NCBI RefSeq assembly: GCF_044466355.1
Contig: NZ_JBITMQ010000019.1
Span: 124,001 to 188,000 of the forward strand
Length of the DNA: 64,000 nt
Source of the DNA: Actinophytocola sp044466355
GTDB taxonomy: Bacteria > Actinomycetota > Actinomycetes > Mycobacteriales > Pseudonocardiaceae
Direction of reading: 5' to 3'
The notes under the pieces are model-generated. The model saw nothing but the letters and a program-made list of their open reading frames with translations, ran no database searches and was not told the origin of the DNA. Of the stretch, positions 1-7,187 are shown piece after piece (the stretch's first letter is position 1; each line of letters starts with the position of its first letter). The position numbers and the translations under genes were made by a program.

Positions 1-1
1 C

Positions 2-406
2 TGCTCTCCGGGCTACGACCTGGGCGTCGGCTCGCTCACCCGCACCCCGTACGCGGGCTACCCGGAGTACCACACCTCGGGTGACAACCCGGACTTCGTG
101 ACGCCCGAGTCCATGGTGGACACCCTCACCGTGTGCCGCGAGGCGGTCGACGTGCTCGACCGGAACCGGCGGTACGTCAACCTGAGCCCGTACGGCGAAC
201 CGCAGCTGGGCAGGCGGGGTCTGTACGAGTCGCTCGGCGGTCGCAGCGACGCGCAGGACGCGCAGCTGGCGATGCTGTGGGTGCTGAACCTGTCCGACGG
301 CGACCACGACCTGCTCGCGATCGCCGAACGTGCCCGCCTCCCGTTCCCCGCCGTGGCCGCGGCAGCCGGCGCACTAGCTGCCGCCGGTCTACTGAAAGAG
401 GGTTAG
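2..406 (+). CDS. DUF4910 aminopeptidase-like protein, C-terminal part
   Basis: Only the last 134 codons lie in the window; the reading frame is open back to base 2. The visible part has PGYDLGVGSLTRTP and EYHTSGDN, which match the end of the M28-peptidase-like domain of DUF4910 proteins, with the His/Asp segment that would bind metal. After about residue 45 it passes into a short helical region rich in Ala and Leu, resembling the winged-helix tail of this family. Such proteins recur in bacterial polysaccharide and specialised-metabolite loci, but their substrate is not known to me. The next gene starts one base after the stop, so it is the head of the left exopolysaccharide operon or part of it. 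Confidence 0.7.
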   Translation, partial: CSPGYDLGVGSLTRTPYAGYPEYHTSGDNPDFVTPESMVDTLTVCREAVDVLDRNRRYVNLSPYGEPQLGRRGLYESLGGRSDAQDAQLAMLWVLNLSDGDHDLLAIAERARLPFPAVAAAAGALAAAGLLKEG

Positions 407-407
407 C

Positions 408-1652
408 TTGGGTGGCATCGCACGGCGTCTGACGTGGGGGCTCGGCGACCAGGCCGTATCGAGCATGACCAACTTCGTGGTCGGCGTCTTCGTCGCCCGC
501 GAGCTGGGTGTCGCCGCGTTCGGCATCTTCAGCCTCGCGTGGGTGACCTACGGCGTGCTCCTCAACGTCTCGCGTGGCCTCGCCACCGACCCGCTCGTCG
601 TGCGCTTCAGCGGGGTGTCCACAGCGGACTGGAAGACGGCCACCTCCCGCGCGGCGGGCACGGCGATCGCCGTCGGCGCCGCGTTCGCGGCGCTGTCCGC
701 GTTGGCGGGCCTCGCGCTGGGCGGCACGCTCGGGGCCGCGTTCGTCGCACTGGCCGTCGTCGCGCCCGGCATGCTGCTGCAGGACAGCTGGCGGTTCGCG
801 TTCTTCGCCAACGGTCAGGGCCACAAGGCGTTCGTCAACGACGTCGTGTGGGCAGTCGCGATGGTTCCGTTGCTGCTCCTGGCGTCCGCGCACGGCACCG
901 TGTGGGGCTTCGTCCTGGCCTGGGGTGGCGCGTCGCTGCTGGCCGCCGCCTGCGGCTGGCTGCAGAGCGGGATCGTGCCGCACTTCGCCGGTGTCACGGA
1001 CTGGCTGCGCCGGCACAAGGAACTCGGTTCCCGCTACCTGGTCGAGAACGTGAGCAACTCCGGTGCCTCCCAGTTGCGGATGTACGGGCTGGGGGCGATC
1101 GCCGGTCTCGCCGACGTCGGCGCGATCCGCGGCGCCGAACTGCTGCTGGGCCCGTTCCTGGCGCTGCTCATGGGCCTGAACCTGGTCGCGGTGCCGGAAG
1201 CGGCGCGTGTCCTGCGCCGCGCGCCGGAACGACTCTTCCGCTTCTGCCTCACCCTCGGCGGCGTGCAGGCCGGCGCCGCCGCGACCTGGGGCGCGATCCT
1301 GCTGTTCGGAGTGCCCGACGCGCTCGGCAGGCTCGTCCTCGACGACGTCTGGGCACACGCGGAACCCCTGATCCTGCCGGTGTCCCTGTCGGTGACCGGC
1401 GCGGGCGTCGTCGCCGGTGCGGCCGCCGGGCTCCGTGCGCTCGGCGCGGCACCCAGGAGCCTGCGTGCCCAGCTGGTCGCGTCCGCGGGCTACCTCGGCT
1501 TCGGCCTGGTCGGCGCGTGGCTGGGTGGCGCGGTCGGCATGAGCTGGGGCTCCACCACCGCCATGTGGCTCGGCGCGGGCCTGTGGTGGCTGCAACTACG
1601 CGCGGCGCTGCGCGAGCACACGCCAGAACCCGAACTCGTGAGGACGTCATGA
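408..1652 (+). CDS. polysaccharide flippase (Wzx/MOP superfamily)
   Basis: 414 residues made of many hydrophobic segments, consistent with 12 membrane helices of the MOP (Wzx/MATE) superfamily. It would flip lipid-linked repeat units across the cytoplasmic membrane. The N-terminal stretch with an early amphipathic helix, then NFVVGVFVARELGVAAFGIF, is typical of O-unit/teichuronic-type flippases. The start is TTG, one base after the preceding stop; I see no better internal start because the first helix begins at about residue 12. The stop overlaps the next start (ATGA), so translation is coupled to the glycosyltransferase. With a Wzy-like polymerase and two Wzz proteins in the other arm, it fits a Wzx/Wzy pathway. 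Confidence 0.85.
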   Translation: MGGIARRLTWGLGDQAVSSMTNFVVGVFVARELGVAAFGIFSLAWVTYGVLLNVSRGLATDPLVVRFSGVSTADWKTATSRAAGTAIAVGAAFAALSALAGLALGGTLGAAFVALAVVAPGMLLQDSWRFAFFANGQGHKAFVNDVVWAVAMVPLLLLASAHGTVWGFVLAWGGASLLAAACGWLQSGIVPHFAGVTDWLRRHKELGSRYLVENVSNSGASQLRMYGLGAIAGLADVGAIRGAELLLGPFLALLMGLNLVAVPEAARVLRRAPERLFRFCLTLGGVQAGAAATWGAILLFGVPDALGRLVLDDVWAHAEPLILPVSLSVTGAGVVAGAAAGLRALGAAPRSLRAQLVASAGYLGFGLVGAWLGGAVGMSWGSTTAMWLGAGLWWLQLRAALREHTPEPELVRTS

Positions 1653-2581
1653 CACCACGACTGACGATCGGCCTACCCGTCTACAACGGCGAGGAGTACC
1701 TCGCGGAGTCGCTCGACGCGCTGCTCGGCCAGTCCTACGAGGACTACGAGCTGATCATCACCGACAACGCGTCCACCGACGGCACCGCCGACATCTGCAA
1801 GCGGTACCTGGCGATGGACTCCCGCATCGCCTACCACCGATTACCGGCGAACATCGGTGCCGCGGGCAACCACAACCACGTGTTCACCCTCGCCCGCGGC
1901 GAACTGTTCAAGTGGGCCTCCCACGACGATCTGTACGGCCGCACGCTCCTCGAACGCTGCGTCGAGGCCCTGGACGAGCGCCCCGACCACGTCCTCGCGC
2001 ACTCCTACAACGCGACGATCGACAGCAAGGGCGCGATCATCGAGCCGTACGACTACCGCATCCCCACCGACTCGCCGTCCCCGTCGGAACGGTTCCGCGG
2101 CCTGCTGCACGCGCCCGGCGGCGACGACTTCTACGGCGTCATCCGCACCGCGGACCTGCGCCGGGTGAAGCCGCACGACAGCTACCACCACGCGGACCGC
2201 ACCTTCGTCATGGACGTCGCCATGCAGGGCCGCTTCCACCAGGTGCCGGAGCTGCTGTACTTCCGCCGCGACCACGAGACCCGCGCCGAACGCGCCAACC
2301 CGAGCATCCGCAGCCGCTGCGCGAACCTCGACCCGAAGCGCGCCAAGGGCTTCAACCCGGCGCCGCGCCTGCTCGCCGAGTACGCGTGGGCGTACGTGGC
2401 GCTCATCCGCCGCGCCCCGATCAGCGCGGCGGAGAAGCGGAAGTGCTACGGCTACCTCGCCGAGTACCTGCGCAGCCGCGTCACCCGGAAGGTCGTGGCC
2501 GCCTCCAGCAGGCCCGCGGAGGCGCCGAAGAACCAGGTCCTGTCGATCGACGGCATCGTCCCCCGGGGAGCGCACCAGTGA
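1649..2581 (+). CDS. glycosyltransferase family 2
   Basis: 310-residue GT-A glycosyltransferase. The N-terminus TIGLPVYNGEEYLAESLDAL and ITDNASTDGT are the nucleotide-binding signatures of GT2, and WASHDD holds the DXD-like metal site. The C-terminal third (after about residue 180) has the basic, Tyr/Arg-rich character of enzymes acting on a lipid-linked acceptor at the membrane face. The ATG overlaps the flippase stop by 4 bases, and its own stop overlaps the next GTG, so it lies in a tightly coupled operon. Donor and acceptor sugars cannot be read from the sequence. Confidence 0.9.
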   Translation: MTPRLTIGLPVYNGEEYLAESLDALLGQSYEDYELIITDNASTDGTADICKRYLAMDSRIAYHRLPANIGAAGNHNHVFTLARGELFKWASHDDLYGRTLLERCVEALDERPDHVLAHSYNATIDSKGAIIEPYDYRIPTDSPSPSERFRGLLHAPGGDDFYGVIRTADLRRVKPHDSYHHADRTFVMDVAMQGRFHQVPELLYFRRDHETRAERANPSIRSRCANLDPKRAKGFNPAPRLLAEYAWAYVALIRRAPISAAEKRKCYGYLAEYLRSRVTRKVVAASSRPAEAPKNQVLSIDGIVPRGAHQ

Positions 2582-3771
2582 AGGTCGGCGTGTTCGGGTT
2601 GCTGGGCGCGGGGAACATGGGCAACGACGGCTCGCTCGAGGTCGTGCTCGCCTACTTGCGTGACCACCACCCGGACGTCGAGGTGAGCGCGCTGTGCTCG
2701 GGTCCGGAGGTGGTCGAGGAGCGCTACGGCATCCCGTCGACCCCGCTGTACTGGTACTTCACGCGGCACCGCGACCCCGTGCTGCCCGTGCGGGTCGCCG
2801 TCAAGGCGGTCTGCAAGTTCCGTGACTCGGCACGGGTTCTGCGCTGGGTGCGCCGTCACGACGTCGTGATCGTGCCCGGCGCGGGGGTGCTGGAGAACAC
2901 GCTTCCGTTGCGGGCGTGGGGGTTCCCGCTGTCGCTGTTCCTGCTCAGCTTCTTCGGCAGGCTCACCGGCACCAAGGTCGCGTTCGTCAACGTCGGGTCG
3001 AACGTGATCCGGCAGCGGACGATGCGGTTCTTCGTCCGCTGGGCCACGAGGCTTGCGCACTACCGCTCGTTCCGCGACACCCTGACCCGGGACGCGCTCG
3101 CGGAGATGGGCGTCGACACGTCCCGCGACGAGGTCTACCCGGACCTCGTGTTCGCCATGGCGAGCCCCGATGTCACGGTCGAGAGCGGCACCGTCGCGGT
3201 GGGTCTCATGGACTTCCACGGGAGTAACGACGACCGGGCCCGTGCCGACTCCATCCACAGGACCTACGTGGACGGAATGCGGCGGTTCGTACGGTTTCTG
3301 GTCGACAGCGGCAGGCGGGTACGGCTGCTGATCGGCGACGAGGTGGACGAGGTGGTCGTCCGGCAGGTGCTCGGCGAGCACCCGGCGGGCGCGGTGACCT
3401 ACGAGCCCATCAGGACGCTCGGCGACGTCATGGCCCGGATCGCGACGGCGGACGTGGTGGTCGGCACCCGCTACCACAACGTGCTCTGCGCGTTGAAGCA
3501 GGCGAAGCCGACCATCTCGGTCAGCTACTCGACGAAGAACGACCGGATCATGGCCGACATGGGTCTTGGCGAGTACACGCAGGACGCCAGGACCGTCGAC
3601 GTGGACCGGCTGATCGAACAGTTCACCGCGGTGGCGGCCGCGGCGAAGGAGATCACCCCGGCCCTCGCCGAGCGGTCGGCACACAGGACCGCACTCCTGA
3701 CACGCCAGTTCGAGGTCCTGTCGGCATCTCTGGGGTTGCCGGCCACGACCAAGAAGGAAGTGGTGTCTTGA
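2578..3771 (+). CDS. polysaccharide pyruvyl transferase family protein
   Basis: 397 residues starting at GTG in a GTGA overlap. The N-terminal GLLGAGNMGNDGSLEVVL and the C-terminal GTRYHNVLCALKQAKPTI motif are diagnostic of the polysaccharide pyruvyl transferase family (GT-B-like fold), which adds ketal-pyruvate from PEP to sugar residues. Members of the family vary in true function (CsaB, EpsI/EpsO and others), so the exact reaction is inferred. It lies between a GT2 and a methyltransferase, so decoration of the repeat unit is the natural role. Pyruvyl groups would add negative charge to the polymer. Confidence 0.85.
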   Translation: MKVGVFGLLGAGNMGNDGSLEVVLAYLRDHHPDVEVSALCSGPEVVEERYGIPSTPLYWYFTRHRDPVLPVRVAVKAVCKFRDSARVLRWVRRHDVVIVPGAGVLENTLPLRAWGFPLSLFLLSFFGRLTGTKVAFVNVGSNVIRQRTMRFFVRWATRLAHYRSFRDTLTRDALAEMGVDTSRDEVYPDLVFAMASPDVTVESGTVAVGLMDFHGSNDDRARADSIHRTYVDGMRRFVRFLVDSGRRVRLLIGDEVDEVVVRQVLGEHPAGAVTYEPIRTLGDVMARIATADVVVGTRYHNVLCALKQAKPTISVSYSTKNDRIMADMGLGEYTQDARTVDVDRLIEQFTAVAAAAKEITPALAERSAHRTALLTRQFEVLSASLGLPATTKKEVVS

Positions 3772-4619
3772 CGATCAGGGTTGGACGACGGCGGCACGGG
3801 CCGGTTCGTCCCCCGAGTGTTTCGGCATGTGTGCGGCGGATGGGCAGCCGCGCGGAGGACCTCGTGCAACGCGTCCTCGCCCGGGTCGGGCTCGCCCAGT
3901 CGGAGTCCCGGATCGCCGCGGACGCACAGGACTACTGGGCGTCCCGGACGTCCGTGGGAAGCGCGTCGTGGAAGGCGAACTCGCACTGGCGGGACGCACC
4001 CGTCTTCGGCGACGGCGAACTCTGGTACGAGATCGGCGAACGGCACCTGGAGATGTTCGACCGCGGTGCGCGTGCCGTCGGGTTCGACCGCCCGCTCGGG
4101 CGCGTGGTGGAGTGGGGCTGCGGCGGCGGCGCCAACGCGATCCACTTCGCACCGAGGGCGACCGAGTTCGTCGGCGTCGACGTGGTGACGGCGACCCTCG
4201 ACGAGTGCGCACGGCAGGTGTCCACCCACTCGGACGTCCCGTTCACCCCGGTGCTCGCCGAGGTGGCGCGTCCCGAGCGGGTCATCGAGGAGATCGGCAC
4301 CTGCGATCTCTTCCTCTGTTTCTACCTCTTCGAGCTGATCCCCACCCCCGAGTACGGCGAACGGCTGCTGCGCATCGCGTCCCGCGTGCTGGCGCCGGGC
4401 GGCCTGGCACTGATCCAGGTGAAGTACCACGAGGGTGACTTCTGGTCCCGCCCACGCCGCCGCGGCTACCGCACGAGCGTGGCGGGCATGACCACCTACT
4501 CGGTGCCCGAGTTCTGGGACCTGGTCACCCGTGTCGGTCTGCGCCCGGAGGGCCTGACCCTGGTGCCGGAGAACGAGCTCGACCGGCGCTACGCGTATTT
4601 CCTGGTGTCGAAGGACTAG
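3768..4619 (+). CDS. class I SAM-dependent methyltransferase
   Basis: 283 residues if TTG at 3768 (overlapping the upstream stop) is used. An ATG at 3840 would give a 259-residue protein, and the basic, low-complexity first 24 residues make that start plausible. Motif I is VVEWGCGGGANAIHF, followed by an acidic residue at the end of the next strand (GVDVVTATLDE), so SAM binding looks intact. The substrate is not evident; in this operon a sugar hydroxyl or carboxyl of the repeat unit is likely. It is followed by the RmlC-like gene after 2 bases. Confidence 0.8.
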   Translation: MTIRVGRRRHGPVRPPSVSACVRRMGSRAEDLVQRVLARVGLAQSESRIAADAQDYWASRTSVGSASWKANSHWRDAPVFGDGELWYEIGERHLEMFDRGARAVGFDRPLGRVVEWGCGGGANAIHFAPRATEFVGVDVVTATLDECARQVSTHSDVPFTPVLAEVARPERVIEEIGTCDLFLCFYLFELIPTPEYGERLLRIASRVLAPGGLALIQVKYHEGDFWSRPRRRGYRTSVAGMTTYSVPEFWDLVTRVGLRPEGLTLVPENELDRRYAYFLVSKD

Positions 4620-4621
4620 CG

Positions 4622-5191
4622 ATGAAAGCCATTCCCGTGCCCGAGATCGCGGGTGCGTACGTGTTCGAACCGTCCCCGCACGTCGACGAGCGCGGCTTCT
4701 TCAGCCGCACCTTCGACGCCGAGGTGGTCCGGTCGGCGGGCATCGACCCGGACGGGTTCGTGCAGGACAGCCTGTCGCGGTCGGCGCGTGGCGTGCTGCG
4801 CGGCATGCACCTGCGGTCCGGGCGCGGGGAGGCGAAGCTGGTCCGTTGCAGCTACGGCCGCGTGTTCGACGTGATCGTGGACCTGCGGCCGGGCTCCCCG
4901 ACGTACCTGAACCAGAAACACGTGGAGCTGTCGGGCGATACACAGGTGACGCTGTACGTGCCCGCCGGCTGCGCGCACGGGTTCCAGGCGCTCACCGAGC
5001 CCGCCGACGTCTCCTACCGCATCGACCGGGCACACGATCCGGCGGAGGACGTGGCGATCGCCTTCGACGACCCGGAGCTGGCGATCCCGTGGCCGCTGCC
5101 CCCGGCACTGTTGTCGCGACGTGACCGGCAGGCGCCGAGCCTGGCCGCGGCGCTGGAAGGAACACGCGATGGACTTCGCCCGCTCCGCTGA
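4622..5191 (+). CDS. dTDP-4-dehydrorhamnose 3,5-epimerase-like (RmlC family)
   Basis: 189-residue cupin of the RmlC family. GFFSRTFDAE, the catalytic-His segment RGMHLR, LVRCSYGRVFDVIVDLR and VPAGCAHGFQAL are all present, and the DDPELAIPWP ending is typical. In standard RmlC the segment after the conserved Tyr-(Lys/Arg) carries a Tyr pair; here it reads SYRIDRAHDP, so the second Tyr position is His. That could mean a 3- or 5-epimerase only, or another 4-keto-sugar isomerase. It overlaps the following aminotransferase gene by 23 bases, and the pair probably makes one modified sugar. No rmlA or rmlB is visible here. Confidence 0.8.
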   Translation: MKAIPVPEIAGAYVFEPSPHVDERGFFSRTFDAEVVRSAGIDPDGFVQDSLSRSARGVLRGMHLRSGRGEAKLVRCSYGRVFDVIVDLRPGSPTYLNQKHVELSGDTQVTLYVPAGCAHGFQALTEPADVSYRIDRAHDPAEDVAIAFDDPELAIPWPLPPALLSRRDRQAPSLAAALEGTRDGLRPLR

Positions 5192-6464
5192 AGCGAACAA
5201 GCGCCTCCACGACATGGTGCCCGGCGGCGCGCACACGTACGCCAAGGGCGAGGACCAGTACCCGGAGGGCATGGCCCCGGTGATCTCCCACGGGCGCGGC
5301 GCGCACGTGTGGGACGTCGACGGCAACTCCTACATCGAGTACGGCTCGGGCCTGCGCGCCGTGAGCCTCGGCCACGCACACCCGCGCGTCGTCGAGGCCG
5401 TGCGGGCGCAGCTGGACCTGGGCAGCAACTTCGTCCGGCCAGCGGCGCTGGAGGTGGAGGCGGCCGCGAAGTTCCTCGCGACGGTGCCGACGGCCGAGAT
5501 GGTCAAGTTCGCGAAGAACGGCTCGGACGTCACGACCGCCGCGGTCCGCCTGGCCCGCGCCGCGACGGGCCGCACCGTCGTCGCCCTGTGCGCGGACCAG
5601 CCGTTCTTCTCCACGGACGACTGGTTCATCGGCACCACGGCGATGAACGCGGGCATCCCGGCACAGGACGTGGTCTCGTTCCCGTACGGCGACGTCGCGG
5701 CGGTGTCGCGGCTGTTCGACACGCACGACGTCGCATGCCTGGTCCTGGAGGCGGCCACCCAGACCGACCCGCCGGAGGGCTACCTGGAGGGCCTGCGTGA
5801 CCTGTGCACCCGTCACGGCGTGGTGCTGGTCTTCGACGAGATGATCACCGGTTTCCGCTGGTCGGAGGCGGGCGCGCAGGGCGTGTACGGGGTGACCCCG
5901 GACCTGTCGACGTTCGGCAAGGCCCTCGGCAACGGCTTCGCCGTGTCCGCGCTGGCGGGCCGCCGCGACCTGATGGAACTGGGCGGGCTGCGCGACTCCC
6001 GCGAACGCGTCTTCCTTCTGTCCACCACCCACGGCGGCGAGACCCACGCCCTGGCGGCGGCGATGGCCGTCATGGACACCTATGCGGCGGAGGGCATCGC
6101 CCAGCGCCTCCACGACCTCGGCGCCCGCCTGGCCGCGGGCGTACGACAGGCCGCGGCGGCCGCCGGGGTGGGCACGCACGTAGTGGTCCGCGGCCGTGAC
6201 AGCAACCTCGTGTTCGCGACCCTGGACCAGGACGGCCACCCGTCGCAGCCGTACCGGACGCTGTTCATGCGCAGGCTCATCATGGGCGGCGTGATCGGCC
6301 CGTCGTTCGTCGTCAGCAGCGCGCTGACGGACACCGACATCGACCGCACGGTGTCGGTGGTCGCCGACGCGTGCGCCGTCTACCGACAGGCCCTGGACGC
6401 GGGCGACCCAACCCCATGGTTGGGCGGCCGCCCGACAAAGCCGGTCTTCCGCAAACAAGCCTGA
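5169..6464 (+). CDS. class III aminotransferase, glutamate-1-semialdehyde aminomutase-like
   Basis: 431 residues, PLP-dependent fold type I. VPGGAHTYAKGEDQYPEG, GSGLRAVSLGHAHP, FAKNGSDVTTAAVRLAR, LVFDEMITGFRWSEAGAQ and STFGKALGNGFAVSAL (with the PLP Lys) follow the GSA-aminomutase subfamily. Homologues in polysaccharide loci act on keto-sugars or attach amino groups to acids rather than making tetrapyrroles. No hem genes are nearby, so I infer a cell-surface role. The ATG at 5169 is chosen because homology begins at once. It is the last gene of the left arm, followed by the hairpin array at 6484. Confidence 0.85.
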   Translation: MDFARSAEANKRLHDMVPGGAHTYAKGEDQYPEGMAPVISHGRGAHVWDVDGNSYIEYGSGLRAVSLGHAHPRVVEAVRAQLDLGSNFVRPAALEVEAAAKFLATVPTAEMVKFAKNGSDVTTAAVRLARAATGRTVVALCADQPFFSTDDWFIGTTAMNAGIPAQDVVSFPYGDVAAVSRLFDTHDVACLVLEAATQTDPPEGYLEGLRDLCTRHGVVLVFDEMITGFRWSEAGAQGVYGVTPDLSTFGKALGNGFAVSALAGRRDLMELGGLRDSRERVFLLSTTHGGETHALAAAMAVMDTYAAEGIAQRLHDLGARLAAGVRQAAAAAGVGTHVVVRGRDSNLVFATLDQDGHPSQPYRTLFMRRLIMGGVIGPSFVVSSALTDTDIDRTVSVVADACAVYRQALDAGDPTPWLGGRPTKPVFRKQA

Positions 6465-6483
6465 CCCGCCGCCGCGGCAACAC

Positions 6484-7065
6484 CGCGAGTCGCGCCCCCG
6501 CACATACCGAGTTGGTCGTTTCGTGCGGCTGCCCAGCACTGGGGACCTGCACGAAACCACCAACTCGCTGTGCCCGGGAACGCGACTCGCGCGGCGCCGC
6601 CGCAGTGACCCCGCGAGTCACGTCTGGGAACACCGCGAGTCGCGTTCCCGCGCATACCGAGTTGGTGGTTTCGTGCAGTTGCCCGGCACTGGGGGCCTGC
6701 ACGAAACCAGCAACTCGCTGTGTCCGGGAACGCGACTCGCGCGGCGCCGCGGCGGCGGTGACCCTGCGAGTCGCGTCTGGGAACACCGCGAGTCGCGTTC
6801 CCGCGCATACCGAGTTGGTGGTTTCGTGCAGTTGCCCGGCACTGGGAACCTGCACGAAACCACCAACTCGTTGTGTCTGGGAACGCGACTCGCGCGGCGC
6901 CGCCGCAGTGACCCCGCGAGTCACGTTCCCGAACACCGCGAGTCGCGTTCCCGAACACCGCGAGTCGCGTTCCCGCGCATACCGAGTTGGTGGTTTCGTG
7001 CAGTTGCCCGGTACTCGGGGCTGCACGAAACCGCCAACTCGTTGTGTCTGGGAACGCGACTCGCG
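6484..7065. repeat. tandem array of four 108-bp hairpin units
   Basis: Four units start at 6484, 6634, 6787 and 6959 and end at 6591, 6741, 6894 and 7065. Each is a long imperfect inverted repeat: it opens with CGCGAGTCGCG, runs through GAGTTGGTGGTTTCGTGCAG, turns over about 18 bases, and returns through CTGCACGAAACCACCAACTC to CGCGACTCGCG. The period is 150-153 bp. Before the fourth unit a 22-bp half-copy (from 6937) is duplicated. All six frames can stay open through it, but the encoded peptides are only echoes of the repeat. From 7066 to 7187 there is only the leader of the sensor kinase gene. The same unit recurs at 39450-39797. Confidence 0.9.
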
Positions 7066-7187
7066 GGGCGCTGCCGTGGCATCGCGACGGCGACGCCTGC
7101 CTCGAGCCCTGATCCGCACGTTTGCCTGAAAGATCACAGCGCTGGGTAACATGCCGATGACGCATCCATCCGGCAAGGCGGTGGCGC

